Source of the DNA: Ruminococcus sp.
Lineage (GTDB): Bacteria > Bacillota > Clostridia > Oscillospirales > Acutalibacteraceae
NCBI GenBank assembly: GCA_017384945.1
Contig: JAFNSO010000009.1
Coordinates: forward strand, 1 to 59,868
Direction of reading: 5' to 3'
Length of the DNA stretch: 59,868 nucleotides
In this document: positions 6,861 through 15,516 of the stretch, one piece after another
Position numbering within the stretch: position 1 is the first letter of the stretch
Layout: each line of letters starts with the position of its first letter
Notes under the pieces: model-generated
What the model was told of the DNA's origin: nothing
The model's database searches: none
Seen by the model: the letters and a program-made list of their open reading frames with translations, nothing else
Translations under genes and position numbers: made by a program

Positions 6861-6905
6861 ACAGCGCCTCCTATGGAAGAATAAAGATACCATAGGAGGC
6901 GCTGT
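6861..6905 (-). terminator. Intrinsic terminator of the flavin reductase gene
   Basis: A perfect 16-bp stem (6861-6876 with 6890-6905) around a 13-base loop, followed on the minus strand by TTTTCTATT, 13 bases after the stop codon at 6919. Confidence 0.9.
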
Positions 6906-6918
6906 TTTCGTTGTCTTC

Positions 6919-7485
6919 TTATTTCATCAAATCCTTGCCCGCGTTCCAGGCTTTGCCGACCTGATCGCCTGTTACATAGTAACCGCCCGTGTACTGGTCG
7001 AAGCTGATGGCGTTCAGCTTTTTTGTGTCGACCTTGCCGTTCTCGTCAAGAACGCTTTCCTCCGCCTGAGTGTTTACGACCTTGCCGATTATGGCGTAGA
7101 TATTATCGGTTCTTACAACCTCCAACAGCTCACATTCCATAACAAGCGGGAATTCCTCAACAACGGGAGCGTTGACAAGCTCGCTCTTTGTCGCGTGATA
7201 GCCTGTTCTCTCGAACTTATCGGGCATTTTGTTGCCTGTAGCGATCCCGAAGTAATCGGCAACATCCATATGAGCCTTGTCAGCCAAGCTTACGGTAAAC
7301 GCTTTTGTCGTAAGGATATTCTGCGTTGTCTTATGTCCTTCGCTGATGAAAAGACACAGCTTATCCATTCCGCAGTTCGTTCCCCAGGCGGCGTTCATAA
7401 CGTCAACTACGCCGTTTTCGTCGTACGCCGCTATCATAAGCACAGGCATAGGATAGACGGCTGAGCTCTTTATACTTTTCTTCAT
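6919..7485 (-). CDS. Flavin reductase family (FMN-binding) protein
   Basis: The 188-residue protein starts at the ATG at 7485, with GAGG eight bases before it; a TTG six bases upstream is less likely. It has the flavin-reductase-like FMN-binding split-barrel pattern: PMPVLMIAAYDENG at the start, AAWGTNCGMDKLCLFIS, KAFTVSLADKAH, a GKVV strand and an ISFDQYTGGYYV segment near the end. Such proteins bind FMN and reduce flavins or act as small flavoproteins; the partner is unknown. It is monocistronic, with a terminator directly behind it. Confidence 0.85.
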   Translation of the reverse strand: MKKSIKSSAVYPMPVLMIAAYDENGVVDVMNAAWGTNCGMDKLCLFISEGHKTTQNILTTKAFTVSLADKAHMDVADYFGIATGNKMPDKFERTGYHATKSELVNAPVVEEFPLVMECELLEVVRTDNIYAIIGKVVNTQAEESVLDENGKVDTKKLNAISFDQYTGGYYVTGDQVGKAWNAGKDLMK

Positions 7486-7640
7486 TTTCAAAACCTCACA
7501 ATCGTTGACAATACTGTCTTTGGATAATATAATTATATCAGATCAAGCCGCGAAAGAAAAGGCTTTATAAAATTTTAATGCTGAATTCTCAGTCACGCGG
7601 GTTTTATTTATTGACCATGTATCCTAAGGGAGTTATGTTT

Positions 7641-8864
7641 ATGAAGGATTATAAGAACAATATATTGTTTCTGCTTTACTCGGTGATCCTCGGCGTGATC
7701 GTCGGTGTGATAATATGGTGCTTTCTGCGGCTTATGAATCTCGGGATCGCATTTTTGTGGGAATATGTGCCGTCGCAGCTCGATTTTCCTCTTTATACCC
7801 TGTGCGTTTGTACCGCGGGCGGCCTGCTCGTCGGGCTGTGGAAACGCAAATTCGGCGACTATCCCGAGGAGCTCGGCGTTGTTTTGGGCAAGGTAAAGAA
7901 AACGGGACGGTATCAGTATAACAATGTTTTCCCGACTATCGGCTCGGCGCTGTTGCCGCTTGTGATAGGCGCGAGCGTCGGTCCCGAGGCGGGACTCACA
8001 GGCGTTATCGCGGGGCTGTGCTCATGGGTAGGAGACAAGCTCAAACGCTTCCGCAGGGATATTGAGGAGCTAACAGCCATCGGACTGAGCGCGACGCTGG
8101 GGACGATTTTTCATTCGCCTATGTTCGGCTTTATGGAGCCGATCGAATCCGACAACGAAACAGTCCTGCCGAAAACCTCAAAGATCGTTTTGTACTTTGC
8201 TTCTATCCTAAGCTCCTTCGGTATTTTCATTCTGCTCAACAGGCTTTTCGGGATCTCCTCGGGGATCGAGGGACTCGAGGCGCAAAAACAGGATTGGAGC
8301 ATTTTGCCTTACGCCGCAGTGCTCACTCTAATCGGGATCGCCGCGGGATATCTGTTTTTTATTTTCAAAAAAATAACCTCGGTTCTCAAAGAGAGGTTTA
8401 AAAGGTATACCGTCGCCCGAGCTGTCGCGGGAGGGCTGCTGCTCGGACTCGCGGGAACGTTTTTGCCGCTTACGATGTTTTCGGGCGAGCACCAGATAAT
8501 CGAGGTCACCGAAAATATGAAAGCGATCGGAGCGGTTACGCTGATTCTTGTCGCCGTCGTCAAGCTTCTGCTGACAAACATCTGCATAGATTCAGGCTTA
8601 AAGGGAGGACACTTCTTCCCCGTGATTTTCTGCGGAATATGTATCGGCTGCTCAATGAGCATATTATTCGGGATCGACGCCGTATTCTCCTCGGCTGTCG
8701 TCACAACGGCGCTCGTGGGTCACACGCTGAAAAAGCCTGTCGCGACGGTTTTGCTGCTGATGATCGTGTTCCCCGCGAGATTTATCCCGATAATGCTGTT
8801 CTCCGCGGTCGCCGCGAAATTCGTACCCACCGCCAAGAAGCTTCTGAGTGAACCGCATGAGTAA
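7641..8864 (+). CDS. CLC-family chloride channel / transporter
   Basis: The 407-residue protein starts at the ATG at 7641, eight bases after AAGGGAG; an upstream in-frame ATG at 7635 is too close to that site. It has about ten membrane helices. The CLC pore motifs are partly visible: GASVGPEAGLTGVIAGLC, which carries the gating-glutamate position in GPEAG, and GLKGGHFFPVIFCG, matching GxFxP. The first selectivity motif (GSGIP) is not recognisable, so it is a divergent member. Its function would be chloride or fluoride/proton transport across the inner membrane. No CBS domain is present. A small reading frame overlaps its end. Confidence 0.85.
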   Translation: MKDYKNNILFLLYSVILGVIVGVIIWCFLRLMNLGIAFLWEYVPSQLDFPLYTLCVCTAGGLLVGLWKRKFGDYPEELGVVLGKVKKTGRYQYNNVFPTIGSALLPLVIGASVGPEAGLTGVIAGLCSWVGDKLKRFRRDIEELTAIGLSATLGTIFHSPMFGFMEPIESDNETVLPKTSKIVLYFASILSSFGIFILLNRLFGISSGIEGLEAQKQDWSILPYAAVLTLIGIAAGYLFFIFKKITSVLKERFKRYTVARAVAGGLLLGLAGTFLPLTMFSGEHQIIEVTENMKAIGAVTLILVAVVKLLLTNICIDSGLKGGHFFPVIFCGICIGCSMSILFGIDAVFSSAVVTTALVGHTLKKPVATVLLLMIVFPARFIPIMLFSAVAAKFVPTAKKLLSEPHE

Positions 8865-9072
8865 AGTTACGAAACAAATCAAGCCGAAGCTCACACCCGT
8901 CAAGGTGATCCGCAGGCTCGTCCTGATTGCTGCCTCGATCTGCTTTGTGTGCGCTCTCGTGTATGTGATAAACCGCTTTGTTAATATCTGTCAATTGAAT
9001 CAAACAATTACGGGTTTTTGTATTAATCATACACCCGACAAGGCTACGGTTTATCACATCATTTATTATTAA
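8857..9072 (+). CDS. Small single-helix membrane protein
   Basis: The 71-residue frame begins at an ATG overlapping the transporter stop by eight bases. A basic N-terminus (KVTKQIKPKLTPVKVIRR) leads to one hydrophobic helix (LVLIAASICFVCALVYVI) and a Cys-containing tail. The ribosome-binding site is weak (GAGTG), so translation may depend on coupling to the transporter. I recognise no family. It ends shortly before a terminator, which supports a real but uncertain gene. Confidence 0.4.
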   Translation: MSKVTKQIKPKLTPVKVIRRLVLIAASICFVCALVYVINRFVNICQLNQTITGFCINHTPDKATVYHIIYY

Positions 9073-9076
9073 ATTC

Positions 9077-9112
9077 AAAAGGCTGTCACAGAAAACTCTG
9101 CGACAGCCTTTT
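9077..9112. terminator. Bidirectional terminator between convergent genes
   Basis: AAAAGGCTGTC (9077-9087) pairs with GACAGCCTTTT (9102-9112). The A/T ends serve both strands: the CLC unit from the left and the large LRR gene from the right. Confidence 0.85.
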
Positions 9113-9133
9113 GGTAAATGACTGAGCTTATTC

Positions 9134-12100
9134 TTATTTAACCTTTACCTTGCACTTTAAGGAAATGCCGTTTACCTTGACCGTAACGGTCGCTTTTCCC
9201 TTTTTCTTGGCTTTTATTACTCCGCTCTTGGTGACCGAGGCGATCTTTTTGCTGCTCGTCTTGAACGTCGCTTTGCCGACCTGACCTGTGACCTTTAGCT
9301 TGAAGCTCTTGCCCTTTGCAAGCGTTACGGATTTTTTGTTAAGCTTCGGTTTTTTAACGGTGAGCTTAAAGCTCGTCTCTGTTTCGGAATTTGAGACCGT
9401 GATCGTCGTCGTACCTGCTTTGAGAGCCGTGATTTCTCCCTGCCCGTTGATTTTGGCGACCTTTTTGTCGCTGCTGTTGAAGGTCGCTTCATAGTCATAT
9501 GAATTTTCAAACGACAAATCAAGAAGCGAAGTCTGTTTTACATAAAGATTCTTCGGAGCCGAGGAGAGCTTGATTTCAGGCGTCGGGAGCGGATCGGGGT
9601 TGTCCTTGCCGCCGAGAAGCCTTATCTTGACATAGCGCTGGAAGGCTCCGTCCTCCTCGTGTTCGCCCCAATCGCTTCCGTCGTAGAAGCGCACGCCCGC
9701 GTCGATGACCTCGAAGCGTGAATTAGCGGCGAAGAGCTGCTCGTACTCAAAGTCGGAGTGAGTCGCCGCGATAAGTCCCGAGGGAAGATTGTTCAGCGCG
9801 TCCTTGTCGGCGTAAATAATCATCATTACTCCCTCGCCGCCGCTGTAGAAGTTCTGCGCGATCGCGGGGGAAAGCGTTGTGCTTATATATTGCGCGTGCT
9901 CAAAGGTTTTTCCAACCGCCGCTCTGAGGTTTTTCAGTGTGTTCTGCTCGCCCGCGATAAGCTTTGAGGCGTAGGGCTTCGCTCCGCTGTAGAGGAGCAT
10001 ATTGTCGGGGTTGTTGTAACGGCTGAGCTCGAAATTGCAGGCGTGGTTTATCATACCTATCATATCCTCATAGCCTTCGCCGAAGGCCGCTGTGCCCGCG
10101 CCGTGATTGTCGCTTCCGGGAGCCGCGACGCCGTTCATCGCCCTGTAGTACGTATTTCCCTGATAGGCTGAAATCGCCGCCTCGTCATGGTCGTCCCAAT
10201 AGTTGTCAAGAATCTGACTGTTGCCTGAAATGTAATGCTCTCTCCAAAGCGTATAGGTTTTGGGAGTGACGCTGTAATACTTGCTGTCGTCAAAGCCCTT
10301 GTATTCTATTCCGCTGTCGGACGTAACGTTGACCTTGCATTTAAAGTAGGTCGTGCCTGCCGCCGCGGTGATATATGTCGTACCCTTGCTCAGACCCTTG
10401 ATCGTTCCGTCGTCCGAAACGGAGGCTATTTTATCGTCGTTTGACGAATACACAAGCTCGTCGGGGTCGGCTCCGCTGATCGTAAAGACAGCGGTTTCGT
10501 TTCCCTTGAGGTCTGTTTCGGACATATTCTGCGAGGGAGACTGTGTAAACACGCCGATGTTGTGAGCCTCGGCATATTCCTTAACACCCTTTGAGGCGTT
10601 TCCGACAAGACGCATACCGTCCTTGAAGTTGGAGAACTCATATCCGTAATCGTAATGGATCTCGTATTCCAGAGCTTCTTTTCCGATGGTTTTCAGACTG
10701 TCGGGGATTTTGAGCTCCCTTGTTTCGGTGTTTGCGACAAACGCGCGGTCGGCGATCGCCTCAACTCCGTCGGGGAGCTTAAAGGACTTGTCCTTAATGT
10801 TCGGGAAGTAGAGGAGAGTTTTTCCGTCTCCCGAATAAAGAACGCCGTCCTCGGCCTTGTATGCTTTGTCGGCTGTCATCTCAAAGGTTGAGCTGATGAA
10901 TGACATAGGATTGAATTTTTTGAGAGAATCGGGGATTTTGACCGTTACCTTTTCATCGCAGAATCGGTAAAAAGCCATCGCTCCGATCGTTTCGACCGAG
11001 CTTCCGAGCTTAAGGCTGTGCGCGGAGCTGATATTCGCGAAAGCGTAGTCGCCGATTGTCTTTACGCCGTCGGATATTGTAACGTCGGAAACGGAGCCCG
11101 CCGAATAAAAAGCGCAGTCGCCGATTTCGGTGAGCGTGTCGGGCATATCAACCTTTGTCACTCCGGTTGAGAAAGAGAACGCGTAGGGAGCTATCTCTTT
11201 TGTGCCCGACGGGATTTTATATGTATAGGTCGACTCCTCGTAATCGCCGGTCAAAACTCCCTTTTTGGTCGGGAAATAAACAAGAGTTTTGCCGTCAGCC
11301 GAGTAGACTACGCCCTTTTTAACTGTATAGCTTTTGTTGGAGTCGCTCAGCTTGTAGGCGTCGGTACCCATACCCGCAAAGGCTCCGTTTTCGAGCTTTA
11401 CGTTATCGGGAATGACAAAGCTCTTAACATTTGTTTCCGAAAATGCAAGCGGCTCAACCTTTTTCAGGTTCTCGGAGAGATTGACCTCATCGATAGTGTC
11501 GTAGCCGTTGGCAAAGGCTTTTTTTCCGATTTCGGAGCCGTTGAAGTTTACTTCGCTGAATCTGCAATTCTCGAACGCGTAGTCGCCGATAACGTCAAGC
11601 GTATCGGGGAACTCGTCGATCTCAAGCTCGTGGCAGTCCCTGAAAGCGTAGTCGCCGATTTTTTTCAGATTCTTTGACAGCGTAATGCTTCTAAGCGAAG
11701 TACAGCCATAGAAAAGCCTTTCGGGAAGCTCGGTGATTTTTTTATTTATCACAGCCAGCTTGATTCCGCTGAACGCGAAAGCGTACTTGCCGATGGTTTC
11801 GAGATTCTTGGGGAATTTAAAGGCGCTGAGCCTCGAGGTAAAGAAAAAGGCTCCGTCGCCGATTTCGGCTGTGTCCTTATGCAGAGCGACGTCGTCCAGA
11901 GACGAGCACATCGAGAAGCACCCGACGCCGATTTTGCCGACCTTGCGCTCAAACGTGACCTTTTGAAGGTGAGAGCAGGACTCAAACGCGTAGTCGCCGA
12001 CGTACTCGAGCTCATGACCCGCGTAAACGTTCGTAATGTTTCGGTTGCCTCGGAACGCGCCGTCGGCGATCGCCGTTACATTGCAGCCATTGTCAAGAGT

Positions 12101-12301
12101 ATCGGGGATATAGAGCGTAGCTTCGTCGGTGTTGGCGCCCGTAAGAACCGCCTTGTCGTCGCCGACCAGCTCAAAACGAAGTCCCTCCATCTCATAAACA
12201 GTTCCGACAGCATAAGCGGGAATTACACAAACCGCGCTCATACTCAGAACGAGCAGAACCGTAAGCAAAACGCTTATCGGTCTTTTGATAGATTTTGACA
12301 T
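9134..12301 (-). CDS. Secreted BspA-type LRR protein with ADP-ribosyltransferase-like domain
   Basis: The 1055-residue protein begins with a signal peptide (cut after AYA, residue 31 region). Residues 70-545 hold more than a dozen LRR_5 (BspA-like) repeats of the IGDYAFENC / LKKIGDYAF type, interrupted by two GVVYSADGKTLVYFPTKK-type inserts. An Ig-like Big_2 domain follows (about 592-660). Residues 670-897 resemble the ADP-ribosyl exoenzyme fold: AYQGNTYYRAMN (712-723), MLLYSGAKPY (768-777), the STT strand QYISTTLS (804-811), and an E-x-E turn FEYEQLFAANSRFEVI (851-866; Glu852 and Glu854). Two more Big_2 domains (910-1055) end the protein, the last very lysine-rich. No LPxTG or transmembrane anchor is seen. 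The usual Arg of the R-S-E triad is Ser772 here, so activity is uncertain. The ART call is by pattern, not by search. Confidence 0.82.
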   Translation of the reverse strand: MSKSIKRPISVLLTVLLVLSMSAVCVIPAYAVGTVYEMEGLRFELVGDDKAVLTGANTDEATLYIPDTLDNGCNVTAIADGAFRGNRNITNVYAGHELEYVGDYAFESCSHLQKVTFERKVGKIGVGCFSMCSSLDDVALHKDTAEIGDGAFFFTSRLSAFKFPKNLETIGKYAFAFSGIKLAVINKKITELPERLFYGCTSLRSITLSKNLKKIGDYAFRDCHELEIDEFPDTLDVIGDYAFENCRFSEVNFNGSEIGKKAFANGYDTIDEVNLSENLKKVEPLAFSETNVKSFVIPDNVKLENGAFAGMGTDAYKLSDSNKSYTVKKGVVYSADGKTLVYFPTKKGVLTGDYEESTYTYKIPSGTKEIAPYAFSFSTGVTKVDMPDTLTEIGDCAFYSAGSVSDVTISDGVKTIGDYAFANISSAHSLKLGSSVETIGAMAFYRFCDEKVTVKIPDSLKKFNPMSFISSTFEMTADKAYKAEDGVLYSGDGKTLLYFPNIKDKSFKLPDGVEAIADRAFVANTETRELKIPDSLKTIGKEALEYEIHYDYGYEFSNFKDGMRLVGNASKGVKEYAEAHNIGVFTQSPSQNMSETDLKGNETAVFTISGADPDELVYSSNDDKIASVSDDGTIKGLSKGTTYITAAAGTTYFKCKVNVTSDSGIEYKGFDDSKYYSVTPKTYTLWREHYISGNSQILDNYWDDHDEAAISAYQGNTYYRAMNGVAAPGSDNHGAGTAAFGEGYEDMIGMINHACNFELSRYNNPDNMLLYSGAKPYASKLIAGEQNTLKNLRAAVGKTFEHAQYISTTLSPAIAQNFYSGGEGVMMIIYADKDALNNLPSGLIAATHSDFEYEQLFAANSRFEVIDAGVRFYDGSDWGEHEEDGAFQRYVKIRLLGGKDNPDPLPTPEIKLSSAPKNLYVKQTSLLDLSFENSYDYEATFNSSDKKVAKINGQGEITALKAGTTTITVSNSETETSFKLTVKKPKLNKKSVTLAKGKSFKLKVTGQVGKATFKTSSKKIASVTKSGVIKAKKKGKATVTVKVNGISLKCKVKVK

Positions 12302-12479
12302 ATAATTACCTCCTGATAAGATTCTGTAAATATACCTAGCATTTTATCACAGAATAATATTCAGATAAACAGACATAAAGAATTTTCACTGCCAAATTTA
12401 AGACTCTGTATTTGTGCATATTGTACAATAGATATGTTTAATACACTGTAAATACACTGTATAGAAGATATCTTTTATT
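12302..12479. promoter_or_regulatory. Upstream region of the LRR-ART gene
   Basis: An AT-rich leader with an AGGAGG ribosome-binding site at 12308-12313 (minus strand). A possible -10 TAAAAT is present but no good -35. A tandem 11-bp direct repeat (AATACACTGTA) occupies 12440-12461 and may be a regulator site. No gene was found here. Confidence 0.4.
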
Positions 12480-12566
12480 GGGGGCAGGTGGGGCAGGTAA
12501 AAACATAGGTTCCTTAAAAGAAAGCGATTTTGAAAAGGGCTGCATTTAGCTGCCCCACCTGCCCCC
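12480..12566. repeat. Hairpin element, copy 1
   Basis: A perfect 17-bp inverted repeat (12480-12496 and 12550-12566) flanks a 53-base core (12497-12549). Each arm is itself a tandem GGGGCAGGT-type repeat. The core is identical to that of copy 2, 103 bp further on. No reading frame crosses it with a ribosome-binding site. It is not a typical terminator, because the loop is long and no T run follows. Confidence 0.85.
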
Positions 12567-12583
12567 AAGGGAAGAAATAGGTT

Positions 12584-12668
12584 GTGGCAGATGTGGCAGG
12601 TAAAAACATAGGTTCCTTAAAAGAAAGCGATTTTGAAAAGGGCTGCATTTAGCTGCCACACCTGCAAC
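12584..12668. repeat. Hairpin element, copy 2
   Basis: The same 53-base core (12600-12652) flanked by arms that differ from copy 1 but still pair: GTGGCAGATGTGGCAG (12584-12599) with CTGCCACACCTGCAAC (12653-12668), 14 of 16 positions paired. One inner pair changed from G-C to T-A on both sides. AAGGGAA follows both copies, marking the repeat unit. The remaining bases between 12669 and 12703 show nothing. Confidence 0.85.
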
Positions 12669-12703
12669 AAAAGGGAACTGTGTATTAACAGGTTATGAAG
12701 AAT

Positions 12704-13228
12704 TTACGAATCGAAGAACCGCTGACCGTCGTCGGTTATCAGACGCTCGGTCTTGGGGTAGTTGAAGATTTCGTCGTTGTCGGCGTTGGCTTCGAGGTAA
12801 CGGGCAAACTCAGAGGCGTACCACTTTGCCATTTCGAGGTCGTGCATAAGGCAGTGTCCGCAGTTTTCGGGATTTGTGCCCGGAACCTCACGCGCCTCAA
12901 GAACGGCTCTGAACGCGCCGAGGAGCAGAGTATGAAGCTCTCTCGGGGCTCTTTCACCCTTTAGTATAAGGTAGAAGCCCGTCAGACAGCCCATGGGACC
13001 CCAGTAGATCACCTCGTCCTTCCAGTCTGGGTCGTTGCGAAGGTAAGTGGCTATAAGGTGCTCGAGCGAGTGCATAGCCGCAACGTCGATCACGGGCTCC
13101 CTGTTCGGCTTTTTCAGCCTTATGTCATAGGTCGTGACGGGTTTGCCGCCTACATAATCGACCCTGCTCGTAAAGATACCCGGGACAATGAGGTTATGGT
13201 CAACCGAAAAGCTCTGTATCAGTTTCAT
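12704..13228 (-). CDS. luxS: S-ribosylhomocysteine lyase LuxS
   Basis: The 174-residue protein has the metal-binding HSLEH motif (His53, His57, with Glu56), catalytic Cys81 in GPMGCLTGFYL, and the third ligand in NCGHC (Cys123 or Cys126). LuxS cleaves S-ribosylhomocysteine into homocysteine and DPD, the precursor of autoinducer-2, as part of the activated methyl cycle. The enzyme giving its substrate, MTA/SAH nucleosidase, is encoded at 57127 in this window. The gene follows tex by 12 bases on the same strand with AGGAGAT before its ATG, so it is probably cotranscribed with tex. Confidence 0.96.
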   Translation of the reverse strand: MKLIQSFSVDHNLIVPGIFTSRVDYVGGKPVTTYDIRLKKPNREPVIDVAAMHSLEHLIATYLRNDPDWKDEVIYWGPMGCLTGFYLILKGERAPRELHTLLLGAFRAVLEAREVPGTNPENCGHCLMHDLEMAKWYASEFARYLEANADNDEIFNYPKTERLITDDGQRFFDS

Positions 13229-13240
13229 TTTATATCTCCT

Positions 13241-15394
13241 TTAATTTATTCCGCGCATTGTCAGTGAAATGCGGTTTTTCTTTACGTCGACCGAGAGGAT
13301 TTTTACCTTGACTACGTCGCCGACCTTTAGCACCTCGGAGGGGTGCTTTATGAATTTGTCGCAGATCTGCGAGATGTGCACAAGTCCGTCCTGATGAACG
13401 CCGATGTCAACGAACGCGCCGAAGTCGATCACGTTGCGGATCGTGCCTGTGAGCTCCATTCCGTCTCTGAGGTCGTTGATGTCGAGCACGTCGGTGCGGA
13501 GCATTGGCTTGGGCATTTCGTCACGCGGGTCGCGCCCGGGCTTTGAGAGCTCCTTTACGATGTCGTCGAGCGTCGGAAGTCCGACGCAAAGCCGCTCGGC
13601 AAGGGTTTTTGTACCGAGGCTTTTTACTCTTTGGGCGATGTCGGAGAACTTTGCGGACTTTATCTCGCTGTCGGAATAGCCGACCGACTTCAAAAGCTCC
13701 TTCGCGGTGGCGTAGCTCTCGGGATGGACGGCGGTATTATCAAGCGGATTGCGGCTTTCGGGAACGCGCAGAAAGCCCGCGCACTGCTCGAACGCCTTGG
13801 GTCCGAGCTTGGGGACCTTCTTTAGCTGAGCGCGGGAGGTGAACGCGCCGTTTTCCTCGCGGTAGGCAACGATATTCTTGCAGACAGTGCTGTTGAGCCC
13901 CGACACCCTGAGCAGAAGAGCGGGCGACGCGGTGTTCAGATCGGCTCCGACGGAGTTTACGCAGTCCTCGACGACGCCGTCGAGCGTTTCGCCGAGCCGT
14001 TTCTGGGGCATATCGTGCTGATACTGACCGACGCCGATCGCCTTGGGCTCGATTTTGACGAGCTCCGCAAGCGGATCCTGGAGCCTTCTCGCGATAGACA
14101 CCGCGCTCCTGAGCGTCAGATCAAGCTCGGGGAGCTCCGTCGCGGCGAGCTTTGACGCGGAGTAAACCGACGCGCCCGCCTCGCTTACTACCATATAATA
14201 GACAGTTCGGTCGGCTTCCTTGATAGCTTCGGCGGCGAACATCTCGGTCTCCTTGCTCGCGGTGCCGTTGCCGATTGAGATTATGTCAACGTTGTGCTTT
14301 TTTATCAGCTCGAGGAGCTTTCGCTTTGACTGAGCGATTTTCGCCTCGGAATGGGTCGGATAAATCACCGCCGTGTCGAGCACCTTTCCCGTGTCGTCTA
14401 CGACCGCGACCTTACAGCCCGTACGGTAGCCCGGATCGAGTCCGAGGACGGTCTTGCCCTTGACGGGCGGCTGCATAAGGAGCTGCTTTAAGTTGACCGC
14501 GAACACCTTCATTGCGTTTTCCGCCGCGGTCTCGGTCAGCTCGCTTCTAAGCTCGCGCTCGATCGACGGGAAAATCAGCCTTGTGTACGCGTCCTCGCCC
14601 GCCGCTCTGAGGAGCTCGGAGCACTTCGGGTTCGTGCCCTTGTCGAGCGCGCGGTTGATTATCTGCAAGGGACGCTCGCTGTCGAGGGACACGGAGACCT
14701 TCAAAAAGCCCTCCTTCTCACCTCGGTTGACGGCGAGCACGCGGTGACCCGCGAGCTTTTTAACAGGCTCCGAGTAGTCGTAATAGTTCGAGTAGACGCT
14801 GTCCTTCTCCTCGTCGGCGGCTACAGCCCTGAGCGAAGCGCCGTTTCGGAAAACAGGGCGCAGGTGCTTGCGTATGGCGGCGCTGTCGGAGAGCATTTCG
14901 GCGATGATGTCCATAGCTCCGCTGAGCGCGTCGCTCGCAGAGGGCACCTCGTTTTCCACGCTTACGAAGCCCTCGGCATATTCCACAGGGTCAAAGCCCT
15001 TTTCCTGCTTGATGATTTCGAGCGCCAGCGGCTCGAGTCCGCGCTGCTTCGCGACCGAGGCTCGGGTCTTGCGCTTGGGCTTGAAGGGACGGTAGATGTC
15101 CTCGAGCTCGCTGAGCGTCTGAGCCTTGTCGAGAGCGGCTGAGATTTCGTCGGTGAGCTTTTCCTGACCGCTTATGAGCTCGCGGATCTCCTCGCGCCTT
15201 TTGTCGAGACCGCGCAGGTAGCTGAGCTTTTCGCTGAACTCACGGATCCGCTGGTCGTCCATCGAGCCGTGCATTTCCTTTCGGTAGCGCGCGATGAACG
15301 GTATCGTGTTGCCGTCGTCGAGCAGGTCGATGATGTTCTGCGCGTACTCCTCCTTTATTTCAAACAGCTGTGATAAAACAAGTGAATATTCCAT
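13241..15394 (-). CDS. tex: Tex-family RNA-binding protein
   Basis: The 717-residue protein is the usual Tex length. I start it at the ATG (15392-15394) behind GAAAGGAGTTATT; the open frame reaches further upstream without a site. Order of domains: helical Tex N-terminus (TIPFIARYRKEMHGSMDDQ), YqgF/RNase H-like core (TVLGLDPGYRTGCKVAVVDD), helix-hairpin-helix region (VGADLNTASPALLLRVSGL) and a C-terminal S1 domain (TGTIRNVIDFGAFVDIG, then VHQDGLVHISQI). Tex binds nucleic acids and influences transcription and stress responses. It is divergent from the RpiB-like gene. Confidence 0.95.
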   Translation of the reverse strand: MEYSLVLSQLFEIKEEYAQNIIDLLDDGNTIPFIARYRKEMHGSMDDQRIREFSEKLSYLRGLDKRREEIRELISGQEKLTDEISAALDKAQTLSELEDIYRPFKPKRKTRASVAKQRGLEPLALEIIKQEKGFDPVEYAEGFVSVENEVPSASDALSGAMDIIAEMLSDSAAIRKHLRPVFRNGASLRAVAADEEKDSVYSNYYDYSEPVKKLAGHRVLAVNRGEKEGFLKVSVSLDSERPLQIINRALDKGTNPKCSELLRAAGEDAYTRLIFPSIERELRSELTETAAENAMKVFAVNLKQLLMQPPVKGKTVLGLDPGYRTGCKVAVVDDTGKVLDTAVIYPTHSEAKIAQSKRKLLELIKKHNVDIISIGNGTASKETEMFAAEAIKEADRTVYYMVVSEAGASVYSASKLAATELPELDLTLRSAVSIARRLQDPLAELVKIEPKAIGVGQYQHDMPQKRLGETLDGVVEDCVNSVGADLNTASPALLLRVSGLNSTVCKNIVAYREENGAFTSRAQLKKVPKLGPKAFEQCAGFLRVPESRNPLDNTAVHPESYATAKELLKSVGYSDSEIKSAKFSDIAQRVKSLGTKTLAERLCVGLPTLDDIVKELSKPGRDPRDEMPKPMLRTDVLDINDLRDGMELTGTIRNVIDFGAFVDIGVHQDGLVHISQICDKFIKHPSEVLKVGDVVKVKILSVDVKKNRISLTMRGIN

Positions 15395-15516
15395 AATAAC
15401 TCCTTTCAATACTATTAGATAATACAACAAATCACTCGGTTTGTAAACTAATCATTGTAATTTCCTTCAAATGTGATATACTGTAAGTAAATAATATCCG
15501 AAGGGAGCTGTTAATT

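Noticed and set aside
12480..12668. CRISPR array
   Set aside because: Only two units; the identical part is the 53-base core and no spacer-like unique sequence of regular length exists. The arms form inverted repeats, unlike CRISPR.
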